Shown: in pieces, positions 26,680 through 34,955 of the stretch
How the letters are laid out: each line of letters starts with the position of its first letter
How positions within the stretch are numbered: the first letter of the stretch is position 1
Assembly: GCA_910577515.1 (NCBI GenBank)
Contig: CAJTLW010000010.1
Span: 21,495 to 85,494 of the forward strand
Length of the DNA: 64,000 nt
Origin: an uncultured Vampirovibrio sp.
GTDB taxonomy: Bacteria; Cyanobacteriota; Vampirovibrionia; Gastranaerophilales; Gastranaerophilaceae
Direction: 5' to 3'
The notes under the pieces: model-generated
Databases searched by the model: none
Told to the model about the DNA's origin: nothing
What the model saw: only the letters and a program-made list of their open reading frames with translations
Position numbers and translations under genes: made by a program

Positions 26680-27706
26680 TAAAAATAAAGATAAAGACAT
26701 AAAAGAAATTTTTGTTTTCGCTGAAACTTTGAAAAATGGGGAAGGCGCCTTGAAATTTCACCAGGTTGTATTTGAGCTTTTAGCAAAAGCACAAGATTTG
26801 GCGGAAAAATATGAAGGCAAATTAAAGGTCGCAGCTATTGTTTGCTTGAATGAAGATTTTAATGATATTAAAAATTCTCTTTATGAAAACGGGGCAGATA
26901 AAATTTATAATGTTAAAAATGAAAAAATAACGGATTATATTGGTGTTTCAAAGGGAATAACCGAACTTTGCAAAGATAAAAAGCCTGAAATTTTCCTTAT
27001 AGGTGCAACAAACCTTGGAAGAAGCATTGCCCCTTTGATTGCAACATCTCTTGAAACAGGTCTTACGGCTGATTGCACAAAGCTTGAAATTACAAACTAT
27101 AAAGATGGAAAAAAACTTGCCTCAACAAGACCAACATTTGGCGGGCAATTGATGGCTACAATTTTGTGCAAAAACCTGCCGCAGATGGCAACTGTGCGCC
27201 CCTCTGTTTTACCAAAAAGAGATGATATTTATAAAAAAGATGGTAAATTTGAAGAATTTATCCCAAAACTGGAAGATTATAATGAGTGCATAACAACAAT
27301 TTCAAAAGAAATAAATAAAAATAAATTAAATTCTGAGCTTGAAAATGCACAAATAATCGTAGCAGGCGGCAAGGGTTTAAAAACCGAAGAAAATTTTAAC
27401 AAATTGAGAAAATTTGCAAATAAAATCGGTGCTACGCTTGCAGGCTCCAGGGGGGCTGTTGATATGGGGCTTATAGGCAAAGAATGCCAAATAGGACAAA
27501 CTGGAAAAACCGTTGCACCAAAGATTTATATAGCATTTGGAATTTCAGGCGCTATTCATCATTTAACGGGCATCAACAATGCAGAAAAAATTATTGCCGT
27601 AAATACAGATGAAAACGCTCCTATAATTGAAAACTCAGATGTTGCAATAATTGATGATGCAGCAAAAGTTTTGGATGAATTGCTTGAAGAACTGGAAAAG
27701 GAATAA
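26663..27706 (+). CDS. etfA: Electron transfer flavoprotein, alpha subunit
   Basis: The 347-residue protein has a Lys/Asp-rich N-terminus, then the ETF domain. Its C-terminal FAD-binding part carries the signature G-S-R-G-A-V-D-M-G-L-I, followed by Q-I-G-Q-T-G-K-T-V-A-P and Y-I-A-F-G-I-S-G-A-I-H-H. These are the residues that hold FAD in the family. It overlaps etfB by 17 bp, so the two are translationally coupled. No ferredoxin-like insert typical of some bifurcating EtfA proteins is seen, so a bifurcating role cannot be argued from this alone. Confidence 0.95.
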   Translation: MAKKSDKNKDKDIKEIFVFAETLKNGEGALKFHQVVFELLAKAQDLAEKYEGKLKVAAIVCLNEDFNDIKNSLYENGADKIYNVKNEKITDYIGVSKGITELCKDKKPEIFLIGATNLGRSIAPLIATSLETGLTADCTKLEITNYKDGKKLASTRPTFGGQLMATILCKNLPQMATVRPSVLPKRDDIYKKDGKFEEFIPKLEDYNECITTISKEINKNKLNSELENAQIIVAGGKGLKTEENFNKLRKFANKIGATLAGSRGAVDMGLIGKECQIGQTGKTVAPKIYIAFGISGAIHHLTGINNAEKIIAVNTDENAPIIENSDVAIIDDAAKVLDELLEELEKE

Positions 27707-27750
27707 TCCTCAATTAATGTGCTGAAGAGCTGCATGCTGGCAATGGCAGA

Positions 27751-28830
27751 TTATATTATTTCCAGAGCAGCAAGTTTTTTATAAAGCTCTATTTCGTTAC
27801 TTGAAATTGTTTTTGGAAGCACAATTAAAATTTTTACATTGAAATTGCCCTTTGTTCCATCTTTTTTGGGTAGTCCTAAGCCTTTTAATCTTAAAAGTTT
27901 TCCGCTGCTTGTTTTTTCAGGAATTGTTATTGTAACTTTGCCATCAGGAGTTTCTATCTCTTTTTTACCGCCTAAAACCGCCAAGGAAGGAGTTATTTCA
28001 ACAGTTTTTATTAAATCGTCTCCGTCAATTGTAAAATTAGGGTCTTTGATTTTTACGGTTAAATAAAGGTCGCCTTTATTTCCTAAATCATCGCTTCTGC
28101 CTTCGCCTTTAAGACGGATTTTTTGGCCTTCTTTAACATTTTTTGGAACTTTAACAGATAAATTTTTTAAATTTCTTTCGATGCCGCTTCCTGAACAATG
28201 TGAACAGAAGCTGCCGCCTGTATTACCATGGCAATATCTGCATTTTTGATAGTCGGTTATTGTAATATTTTTTGTACCGCCTGTCATCACATCTTTTATA
28301 TTTAAAATGAGATTTTGATTTATATCAAGATTTTCTCTTTGCGCATTGTTTGGGTTATCACGCCTTTTTGATGTGCTTCTTGGGTCAGCTCCTCCCATAT
28401 TGGAATAAAAGTTTCCACCGCCAAACATATCATTATTAAAACCTCTGCCGTATGAAGTTTTAGCACCACCGCCCATTAAATCACCGAATATTGCGCTGAA
28501 AAAGTCTGAAAAGCCACCTGCATTACCGCCTCTTGCACCTGCATTCTGTGTAAATTGTGAAAAATCAAACCCGGCAAATCCACCCATTGACGGGTCAAAA
28601 TCAGCACCGTTTTGAAACCCAGAACCAAGCATATCATATCTTTGGCGCTTTTCTTTATCCCCTAAAACTTCATAGGCTTCGTTTATATCCTTAAATTTTT
28701 CTTCCGCCCCTTTTTCTTTGTTTACATCAGGGTGATATTTTCTTGCAAGCTTTCTGTAGGCAGATTTAATCTGCGCCTCGGTTGCATCTTTTTTTACGCC
28801 TAAAATTTCATAATAATCTTTATATTTCAT
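27751..28830 (-). CDS. dnaJ: DnaJ-family co-chaperone with reduced zinc finger
   Basis: The J domain (residues 1-68) has the H-P-D triad at 33-35. A Gly/Phe-rich region spans about 70-160. Where full DnaJ carries four CxxCxGxG repeats, this protein has only two CxxC pairs (C197, C200 and C209, C212), enough for one zinc. The C-terminal substrate domains follow. It thus lies between DnaJ and the zinc-free CbpA type. It stimulates DnaK ATPase in the family. A TAATAT hexamer ends 6 nt before the ATG and no ribosome site is evident. No dnaK or grpE is adjacent. Confidence 0.88.
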   Translation of the reverse strand: MKYKDYYEILGVKKDATEAQIKSAYRKLARKYHPDVNKEKGAEEKFKDINEAYEVLGDKEKRQRYDMLGSGFQNGADFDPSMGGFAGFDFSQFTQNAGARGGNAGGFSDFFSAIFGDLMGGGAKTSYGRGFNNDMFGGGNFYSNMGGADPRSTSKRRDNPNNAQRENLDINQNLILNIKDVMTGGTKNITITDYQKCRYCHGNTGGSFCSHCSGSGIERNLKNLSVKVPKNVKEGQKIRLKGEGRSDDLGNKGDLYLTVKIKDPNFTIDGDDLIKTVEITPSLAVLGGKKEIETPDGKVTITIPEKTSSGKLLRLKGLGLPKKDGTKGNFNVKILIVLPKTISSNEIELYKKLAALEII

Positions 28831-28928
28831 ATTTTTATATTAAATTAAAATTTTAATAACTTTGATATTTTTAATAATTTATTAATAATTGTCACAAATT
28901 TTATCCGCCGAATAGATAACTTAAAATA

Positions 28929-29780
28929 TTAATGGCTTTTTTTGTATCTTTTCCCGTCTACTTCATGTACATTTTCTATAGCGATAAATGCGGTAGGATC
29001 AATAGCACTAACTGTTTCTTTAATTTTTGGGATTTCAATTTTTGTAATAACGCAATATACCATTTTTTGTTTTGCGCCTGAATATCCGCCTTCTGCACTT
29101 AAATATGTAACGCTTTTATCCAGATTTTTCATAATTTCTTTACCAATTTCATCATATTTTGGACTCATGATAAAAACGGACTTAGCTTCATTTAAACCTT
29201 GAATAACCAAATCTATTGCCCTATAAGCTATAAAATATGTTATAGCTGAATACATAGCTTTATCCGCGCCGTATACAAAACCTGCAACAATGAATATAAA
29301 TATGTTAAAGAACATAACAATTTCACCAACAGAGAACGGGTATTTTTTTGCAAGTTTAATTGCCATAATTTCAGTACCATCTAAAGATGCGTTGCTTTTT
29401 AAAACAAAACCTACTCCAGTACCTAAAATTACCCCGCCAAAAATTGCCGCAATAAGTGTATCTTGCGTAAAGACCCAACCGGTTTCTAAAAATAATTCAG
29501 AGAAAACAGCAAGCAAAATTACCCCATAAAACATTAGGAATACAAACATTTTACCAAATTTTTGAAGCGCCATAACAATAAACGGCAGATTTAAAACAAT
29601 CAAAAACAACCCTAGAGGCAATTTGGTTAAATAGCTTGCCATAATTGAAATACCAACTATTCCGCCATCAATTACATCTCTCGGAATTAAAACACATTCA
29701 AGTGCAAATGCTGCAATTAAACACCCGAATGCTATGAAAAACATTCTCAAAAACAAAGTTTTAAAAAATTTTTTATCCAT
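28929..29780 (-). CDS. YitT-family membrane protein (DUF161/DUF2179)
   Basis: The frame extends to 29873, but the ATG at 29780 (M-D-K-K-F-F-K) is preferred. The upstream part would overlap the divergent gene and reads as non-protein-like, and TATCAT ends 6 nt before this ATG. The product has five or six membrane helices with the family segment I-D-G-G-I-V-G-I-S-I and then a cytosolic DUF2179 domain with G-Y-S-G. Family members are uncharacterised transporters or permeases. It is divergent from the binding-protein gene with only 22 bp between start codons. Confidence 0.85.
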   Translation of the reverse strand: MDKKFFKTLFLRMFFIAFGCLIAAFALECVLIPRDVIDGGIVGISIMASYLTKLPLGLFLIVLNLPFIVMALQKFGKMFVFLMFYGVILLAVFSELFLETGWVFTQDTLIAAIFGGVILGTGVGFVLKSNASLDGTEIMAIKLAKKYPFSVGEIVMFFNIFIFIVAGFVYGADKAMYSAITYFIAYRAIDLVIQGLNEAKSVFIMSPKYDEIGKEIMKNLDKSVTYLSAEGGYSGAKQKMVYCVITKIEIPKIKETVSAIDPTAFIAIENVHEVDGKRYKKSH

Positions 29781-29802
29781 GGTTTTATGATAAAATAAAA
29801 AA
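29781..29802. promoter_or_regulatory. 22-bp bidirectional spacer with two overlapping -10 boxes
   Basis: Plus strand: TAAAAT at 29791-29796, 6 nt before the ATG at 29803. Minus strand: TATCAT at 29787-29792, 6 nt before the ATG ending at 29778. The two hexamers overlap by two bases, so both transcripts would be leaderless and their initiation complexes would exclude each other. Confidence 0.6.
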
Positions 29803-30603
29803 ATGAAAAAAGTAATCTTTTTATTATTAATAACTTTCTTTACTTTAAGCCTAACAGGCTGCAGCGGCTCCAAGGAGCCAAAAGATTTGCTTTCAAAGAT
29901 AAAATTTAAAAATAAAATTGTAATCGGTATAAAAAATGATTCAAAACCTTTTGGCTATATTGAAAACGGTGAATTAAAGGGGTTTGATGTTGATATCGCA
30001 AAAAGTGTTTCCAAGATGCTTTTAGGAGATAAAACCGGAGAACTTATAGAATTTGTTTATGTGACACCAGAATCACGCATAATAGACCTGAATTCAGGCA
30101 AAGTGGATATTATTATTGCTACAATGAGCATTAATACTACGCGCGCTCATATTGTTGATTTCACAAGCCCGTATTTTGTAGCAGGTCAGGCTCTTATGGT
30201 GCCGGATGGTTCAAGGGTAAATTCTATTGAAAGCCTGAATACAAGAAAAGCCGGGGTAATTTTAGGTACAACAGGAGAAAAAACTATAAGACAATTAGCC
30301 CCAAATGCTACAATAATTGGTAAAAAAAGCTACAATGAGGCTTTTGAATTTTTAGCCCAAGGCAAAATAGATGCAATTTTAGCAGACGACAGCATTTTAT
30401 ATGGCTATATCATAGATAATAAAGGTTATAAAATCCTCCCTGCAAGATACACAAAGGAATATTATTCAATTGCACTTCGAAAAGGGAAAGAAAACGAAGC
30501 TTTAAAAGAAGAATTAAATAAAATGATTGATTTTATGCAGCAATCAGGACGACTCAACAGAATAAAGGAAAAATGGATTCCAAATTTACATAAAGGTGCT
30601 TAA
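29803..30603 (+). CDS. Amino-acid ABC transporter substrate-binding lipoprotein
   Basis: A 19-residue signal peptide ends in the lipobox L-T-G-C, so the mature protein is anchored by a lipidated cysteine. The body is a family 3 solute-binding protein (SBP_bac_3). It has I-K-N-D-S-K-P-F-G-Y-I-E-N-G-E-L-K-G-F-D-V-D-I-A-K near the start, the ligand-arginine segment S-I-N-T-T-R-A and V-D-F-T-S-P-Y-F. These match polar amino-acid receptors. No permease or ATPase gene follows; hppA begins 54 bp downstream. It is probably leaderless. Confidence 0.9.
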   Translation: MKKVIFLLLITFFTLSLTGCSGSKEPKDLLSKIKFKNKIVIGIKNDSKPFGYIENGELKGFDVDIAKSVSKMLLGDKTGELIEFVYVTPESRIIDLNSGKVDIIIATMSINTTRAHIVDFTSPYFVAGQALMVPDGSRVNSIESLNTRKAGVILGTTGEKTIRQLAPNATIIGKKSYNEAFEFLAQGKIDAILADDSILYGYIIDNKGYKILPARYTKEYYSIALRKGKENEALKEELNKMIDFMQQSGRLNRIKEKWIPNLHKGA

Positions 30604-30657
30604 TATGCTATAATTCCCTTAAAAATGATGGATATTATTTTAAGATAGGGAAGATAA

Positions 30658-32775
30658 ATGAATACAAAAACCAGAAATACCTTTTGGGAAATTTTATTTT
30701 GGATAGTGCTTATTGCCGGTCTTTTTATGTCATTCGGGATATATGCAAAAGGCTCAAAAGCCGTATATGTAGGGCTTATTGCAGGGATTATGGCACTTTT
30801 ATTCGCGGCGATTAAAACTGCGAAAATTATGTCTAAAAACAAAGGAAATGAAACCATGGCAGCCCTTTCCAACCATATTTATACGGGCGCTATGGCGTTT
30901 TTAAAAAGAGAGTATAAGATTTTATCCTTTTTTGTTATTATAGTTGCTATTTTAATTGCGGTATTTTTAAACTATAAAACATCAATTTGTTTCCTTTGCG
31001 GGGCTTTCTGTTCTGCTCTTGCAGGATATATTGGCATGAGTGTTTCTACAAAATCAAATTCAAGAACAGCACATGCAGCAGGAAAATCTTTAAACAAAGC
31101 TTTTAGAATAGCCTTCAATGGCGGCGTTGTAATGGGGATGACTGTTGTAGGCCTTGGTTTATTCGGTTTAACACTGCTTTATATAATTTTTAAAGATTAT
31201 GATATTGTGAATGGTTTTGCACTCGGTGCAAGCTCAATTGCCCTTTTTGCAAGGGTTGGCGGCGGAATATTTACAAAAGCTGCTGATGTCGGAGCAGATT
31301 TAGTCGGCAAAGTAGAAGCAGGAATCCCTGAAGATGATTACAGAAACCCTGCAGTTATTGCTGATAATGTTGGAGATAACGTTGGGGATGTTGCAGGAAT
31401 GGGTGCTGATTTATTTGAATCTTATGTTGGTTCAATAATAGCATCAATTACACTTGGTGCCTTATGTTTAAACCTTATGGGTGCATTTTTACCTATAATT
31501 ATAGCATCAATCGGCATTTTCTCTTCAATTATTGCGGTTTATTTTGTGAGAACAAAAGAAAACGGCAACCCTATGCATTCTCTTCAAATAGGGACAACGG
31601 GCGCTATGCTTCTTGTTCTTGTAGCATCATATTTCTTTATAAAAAGCTGGTTTCCGGCTGATATGGGCGGAAACGGCATTTTCTTTGCGCTTCTAATCGG
31701 TATTATCGCAGGAACATTAATAGGATATTTAACAGAATATTTTACATCATATAATTTCAACCCTGTTAAAAACATTGCAAAATCAACCGAAACAGGTACT
31801 GCAACAACAGTTATTTCGGGGCTTGACGTTGGAATGTTATCAACATTTTTCCCAATGGTAATTATAAGTTTAGCTACAATCGGCGCATTTCTTGTAATAG
31901 GCGGTATGGGGAATTATATTTTAGGAGTATATGGTATCAGCATTGCTGCAATCGGTATGCTCTCAACTGTCGGAATGGTTGTTGCAGTTGATGCTTACGG
32001 CCCTATTTCAGATAATGCCGGCGGTATTGCACAAATGGCAAACCTTGATAAAGAGATTAGAGAAAGAACGGATAAACTTGATTCTGTTGGAAATACAACC
32101 GCAGCAATAGGAAAAGGGTTTGCAATAGGCTCTGCAGCCTTAACATCTCTTGCTCTTTTATGTGCTTATGCAACAGTTGTCGACCTTTCAGACATCGATA
32201 TCTTGAATCCGTTTGTGACATCAGGAGTATTGTTCGGTGCATCACTTCCTTTCTTGTTTTGCTCTCTCACAATGGGTGCTGTAGGACGTGCTGCAAGCAA
32301 AATGGTGAGCGAGGTAAGACGCCAGTTTAAAGAAAACCCGGGCATTATGAGCGGGGAATGTCAGCCAAATTATAAAAAATGTGTGGATATTTCAACAAAA
32401 GCTGCCATCTTAGAGATGCTTTTACCGGGCGTTTTAGCTGTCAGCGCTCCTCTTATTGTAGGGCTTGGTGTTGGCGCACTTTCAGGAAGCAAGATTATCG
32501 GCGCACAGGCACTTGGCGGTATGCTTATGGGAGCTATCGCAACAGGAGTTTGCCTTGCAATTATGATGGCAAACACAGGCGGCGCTTGGGATAACGCTAA
32601 AAAATACATTGAAGAAGGCCACTTTGGAGGAAAAGGTTCGGCTCAACATGCTGCAAGCGTTGTAGGCGATACGATAGGCGACCCTTTCAAAGATACATCC
32701 GGCCCTTCTTTGAACATTTTAATAAAACTTATGACCATTGTATCATTAGTCTGTGCGGCATTGTTTGTTGCTTAA
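30658..32775 (+). CDS. hppA: Membrane-bound ion-pumping pyrophosphatase (K+-dependent type)
   Basis: HppA hydrolyses pyrophosphate to pump H+ or Na+ out of the cytoplasm. The 705-residue protein has about 16 membrane helices and the catalytic block D-V-G-A-D-L-V-G-K-V-E. The substrate-binding D-N-V-G-D-N-V-G-D-V-A-G motif and the C-terminal D-N-A-K-K-Y-I-E and D-T-I-G-D-P-F-K-D blocks are also present. In G-N-T-T-A-A (A482), alanine replaces the lysine of K+-independent enzymes, so it should need K+. Whether it moves H+ or Na+ cannot be decided by eye. The YjbQ gene starts 20 bp later, likely in the same transcript. Confidence 0.95.
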   Translation: MNTKTRNTFWEILFWIVLIAGLFMSFGIYAKGSKAVYVGLIAGIMALLFAAIKTAKIMSKNKGNETMAALSNHIYTGAMAFLKREYKILSFFVIIVAILIAVFLNYKTSICFLCGAFCSALAGYIGMSVSTKSNSRTAHAAGKSLNKAFRIAFNGGVVMGMTVVGLGLFGLTLLYIIFKDYDIVNGFALGASSIALFARVGGGIFTKAADVGADLVGKVEAGIPEDDYRNPAVIADNVGDNVGDVAGMGADLFESYVGSIIASITLGALCLNLMGAFLPIIIASIGIFSSIIAVYFVRTKENGNPMHSLQIGTTGAMLLVLVASYFFIKSWFPADMGGNGIFFALLIGIIAGTLIGYLTEYFTSYNFNPVKNIAKSTETGTATTVISGLDVGMLSTFFPMVIISLATIGAFLVIGGMGNYILGVYGISIAAIGMLSTVGMVVAVDAYGPISDNAGGIAQMANLDKEIRERTDKLDSVGNTTAAIGKGFAIGSAALTSLALLCAYATVVDLSDIDILNPFVTSGVLFGASLPFLFCSLTMGAVGRAASKMVSEVRRQFKENPGIMSGECQPNYKKCVDISTKAAILEMLLPGVLAVSAPLIVGLGVGALSGSKIIGAQALGGMLMGAIATGVCLAIMMANTGGAWDNAKKYIEEGHFGGKGSAQHAASVVGDTIGDPFKDTSGPSLNILIKLMTIVSLVCAALFVA

Positions 32776-32795
32776 AAACAGATTAAAAAATAAAA

Positions 32796-33227
32796 ATGAG
32801 CGTTAAAAACGAAAAATTTTTAATACAAACAAAAGGATTTAATGACATCATCGACATCACAATGAGGGTAGATGATGTCATTAAAAAATCTAACCAAAAC
32901 GGGGAACCTATTAAAAACGGGGTAATCCATATATTTTCACCTGGTTCTACTGTATCTGTTACCACAATAGAATATGAACCCGGGCTTATAAAAGATATTC
33001 CTGAAATTTTAGATAAATTAATTCCTCAAAATGCTATTTATCACCATGATACAACCTGGCATGACGGAAACGGATATGCACACATTAGAGCCTCAATTAT
33101 AGGAAATGGAATAACTGTGCCTTATGTAAACGGAGAGATGGAACTTGGCAGATGGCAGCAGATTGTTTTAATTGATTTTGATAATAAACCCCGAACAAGA
33201 AGTGTGATTGTACAGATAATTCACTAA
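32796..33227 (+). CDS. YjbQ family protein (UPF0047)
   Basis: The 143-residue protein has the family landmarks G-V-I-H-I-F-S-P-G-S-T-V-S-V-T-T-I-E-Y-E-P-G, then H-H-D-T-T-W-H-D-G-N-G-Y-A-H-I-R-A-S and G-R-W-Q-Q-I-V-L-I-D-F-D. YjbQ proteins form trimers and have weak thiamine-phosphate synthase activity; the true role is unsettled. The ATG lies 20 bp after hppA with no clear ribosome site, so coupling to hppA translation is likely. The link with a pyrophosphatase is suggestive, since thiamine-phosphate synthesis releases pyrophosphate, but that is inference. Confidence 0.9.
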   Translation: MSVKNEKFLIQTKGFNDIIDITMRVDDVIKKSNQNGEPIKNGVIHIFSPGSTVSVTTIEYEPGLIKDIPEILDKLIPQNAIYHHDTTWHDGNGYAHIRASIIGNGITVPYVNGEMELGRWQQIVLIDFDNKPRTRSVIVQIIH

Positions 33228-33501
33228 TAAAAATAAAGCCGCTAGACTTAGCGGCTACTAGACTTGGGGAGGAGGTTTTGAGTGAGGACTCAATTGCCCT
33301 CATATTATAGTTTTCGGCTTATTAATTTTTTTCTTTAGTAAAAGGGGTAAAATATACACTAAATGGTTGAGATTGGGTAAGAAATTAATTTTTATACATT
33401 ATTAGGTTGATTTAAAATACTAAACAATTATATATACTACTCCAATGTAGGGGGAAATGTACCTTAAAATTTGCCCCTTAAAAATCGGGAGGAAGTAAAA
33501 A
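33228..33501 (+). other. Gene-free 274 bp with two hairpins
   Basis: A hairpin (AGCCGCTA/TAGCGGCT, 33237-33256) ends the hppA-YjbQ unit; it has no T-run. A second imperfect stem (AGGGGGAAAT with ATTTGCCCCT, about 33449-33479) lies just before the GGGAGG ribosome site of the methyltransferase gene and could affect its translation. No coding frame is supported. Confidence 0.5.
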
Positions 33502-34386
33502 ATGGCAAAGAATGTTTCCAAAAAAAGTATAAAAACGGTTGAAAATCAGGGTTTAAGAGTTGTTTCTACCCCAAAGACAAAACCATATAATGATATTGAT
33601 TTAAATAATTGGAAACTTTATTCACACATTAAAACTGGGTCGTTATGGGAGTTTCAGTCCCGTGATAAATCAAACGGGCATTCTTATGATTACCATGGAA
33701 ACTATATTCCTCAAATTGCAACACAATTATTTGAAAGATTTACCAAAAAAAATGATATTATTCTGGATTTATTTTTTGGCTCAGGCACAAGCGCTATTGA
33801 AGCTTTAAATATGGAAAGAAGGTGCATCGGGGTTGAACTGAAACAGGAGATGGTGGATTATGTTTCAGAGAAATTTTCCAAAAAAGAACTGGTAACTGAT
33901 GTAAATATCATCTGCGGAGATTCAACATCTGATGAAACTAAAGCGAAAGTTCAAGCAAGACTTGATATCATGGGCAAAGAACAAGGCAAAGACAAGGCAC
34001 AATTTGTTGTTTTACACCCGCCTTATGATGATATTATTAAGTTTTCAGACAAAAAAGAGGATTTATCAAATTGCTCTTCAACTGAAGAATTTTATTACTT
34101 ATTTGAAAAAGTTGCAAAAAATGCTTATGATTTACTTGAAAAAGGCAGATTTGCAGCACTTATCATAGGAGATGAATATAAAAATTCAAGAGTTATACCC
34201 TTAGGGTTTGAATGTATGAAACGCATGGAAAACGTTGGCTTTGTAACAAAGGCTATAGTTGTAAAAAATATAACAGGAAACGAAAAGGCAAAAGGTAAAA
34301 CTGCCAATTTATGGCGCTACAGGGCGCTTGCAGGCGGCTTTAACATCTTTGAGCATGAATATATCATGACATTCCAAAAGGTGTAG
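33502..34386 (+). CDS. Orphan site-specific DNA methyltransferase
   Basis: The 294-residue protein has the AdoMet motif I L-D-L-F-F-G-S-G-T-S (residues 88-97) followed by G-V-E-L-K. It also has a catalytic motif IV variant H-P-P-Y (172-175) in place of the usual D/S/N-P-P-Y/W. A typical N4-cytosine or N6-adenine enzyme contains these in either order; here I precedes IV. A second conserved part, F-A-A-L-I-I-G-D-E-Y, looks like motif VI. No restriction endonuclease gene is nearby, so it is orphan. The start has a good GGGAGG ribosome site. The target base and site are unknown. Confidence 0.8.
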   Translation: MAKNVSKKSIKTVENQGLRVVSTPKTKPYNDIDLNNWKLYSHIKTGSLWEFQSRDKSNGHSYDYHGNYIPQIATQLFERFTKKNDIILDLFFGSGTSAIEALNMERRCIGVELKQEMVDYVSEKFSKKELVTDVNIICGDSTSDETKAKVQARLDIMGKEQGKDKAQFVVLHPPYDDIIKFSDKKEDLSNCSSTEEFYYLFEKVAKNAYDLLEKGRFAALIIGDEYKNSRVIPLGFECMKRMENVGFVTKAIVVKNITGNEKAKGKTANLWRYRALAGGFNIFEHEYIMTFQKV

Positions 34387-34434
34387 ATATAATTTAAATA
34401 TTTTGAGCGTTTCGACCCGTGGCTAAAGGTAGTG

Positions 34435-34653
34435 TTAGTTCTTCCTTTTTGTAAGGGTGAGGTCGTAGCCTAAGGCATCAGCTAAAATAAAGGCTTCAGA
34501 GAAGCGGAGGGTGTCTTTAGCAAGTTTGCTGCTAACAGAGGTTTTAGTATAGTGATTTCTTGTTTTTTCCACCAAAATTTCAGCAACTTTTTTATAAGTT
34601 AATGCTTCTTTGGCACATAAAATTTTTACAAATGTTCTTGAATTCATTTTCAA
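34435..34653 (-). CDS. Small helix-turn-helix-like protein, 72 aa
   Basis: The protein is helical and basic with a likely HTH: Y-K-K-V-A-E-I-L-V-E-K-T, then T-S-V-S-S-K-L-A-K-D-T-L-R-F-S-E-A-F-I-L-A-D-A-L-G-Y-D-L-T-L. That ending resembles the last helix of XRE-like regulators, and the overall plan is similar to DUF6471. The family call is tentative. It converges on the methyltransferase gene (49 bp apart). Confidence 0.55.
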   Translation of the reverse strand: MKMNSRTFVKILCAKEALTYKKVAEILVEKTRNHYTKTSVSSKLAKDTLRFSEAFILADALGYDLTLTKRKN

Positions 34654-34775
34654 ATAATATATTTATTTGACAAAAATTCCTATATTCGCTATTATAATAG
34701 CTAATAAGACAACAAGAAGCTTTATAAAGCTTCATTTATTAAAAATATGAATTATATTGAGTTTGGAAATCTTAG

Positions 34776-34955
34776 ATGAATAAAGAAAATATTGATAAAA
34801 TTATTCAAGGAAGACTTGATGCTATTGAGGATAGTTTAAAAACCATATCTGAAATTGTTGCAGATGTTCATGCACAAAAAAATCTCATTTCTTATCTTAT
34901 GCTGTTAAAAAATGATATAAAAATAACTTCTACTGCACCAAAAATTTCGGATTAA
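34776..34955 (+). CDS. Short helical protein, 59 aa
   Basis: An ATG at 34776 opens a 59-codon frame: M-N-K-E-N-I-D-K-I-I-Q-G-R-L-D-A-I-E-D-S-L-K, then L-I-S-Y-L-M-L-L-K-N-D-I. The sequence is amphipathic helix with heptad spacing, suited to a coiled coil. Its last 26 bp overlap the convergent GntR-like gene. TTGGAAAT lies about 10 nt before the start as a weak ribosome site. No homologue is recognised. Confidence 0.4.
   Translation: MNKENIDKIIQGRLDAIEDSLKTISEIVADVHAQKNLISYLMLLKNDIKITSTAPKISD

Noticed and set aside
29781..29873. N-terminal extension of the YitT protein to 29873
   Set aside because: It would overlap the start of the divergent lipoprotein gene and adds a basic stretch unlike the family. 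The ATG at 29780 fits.
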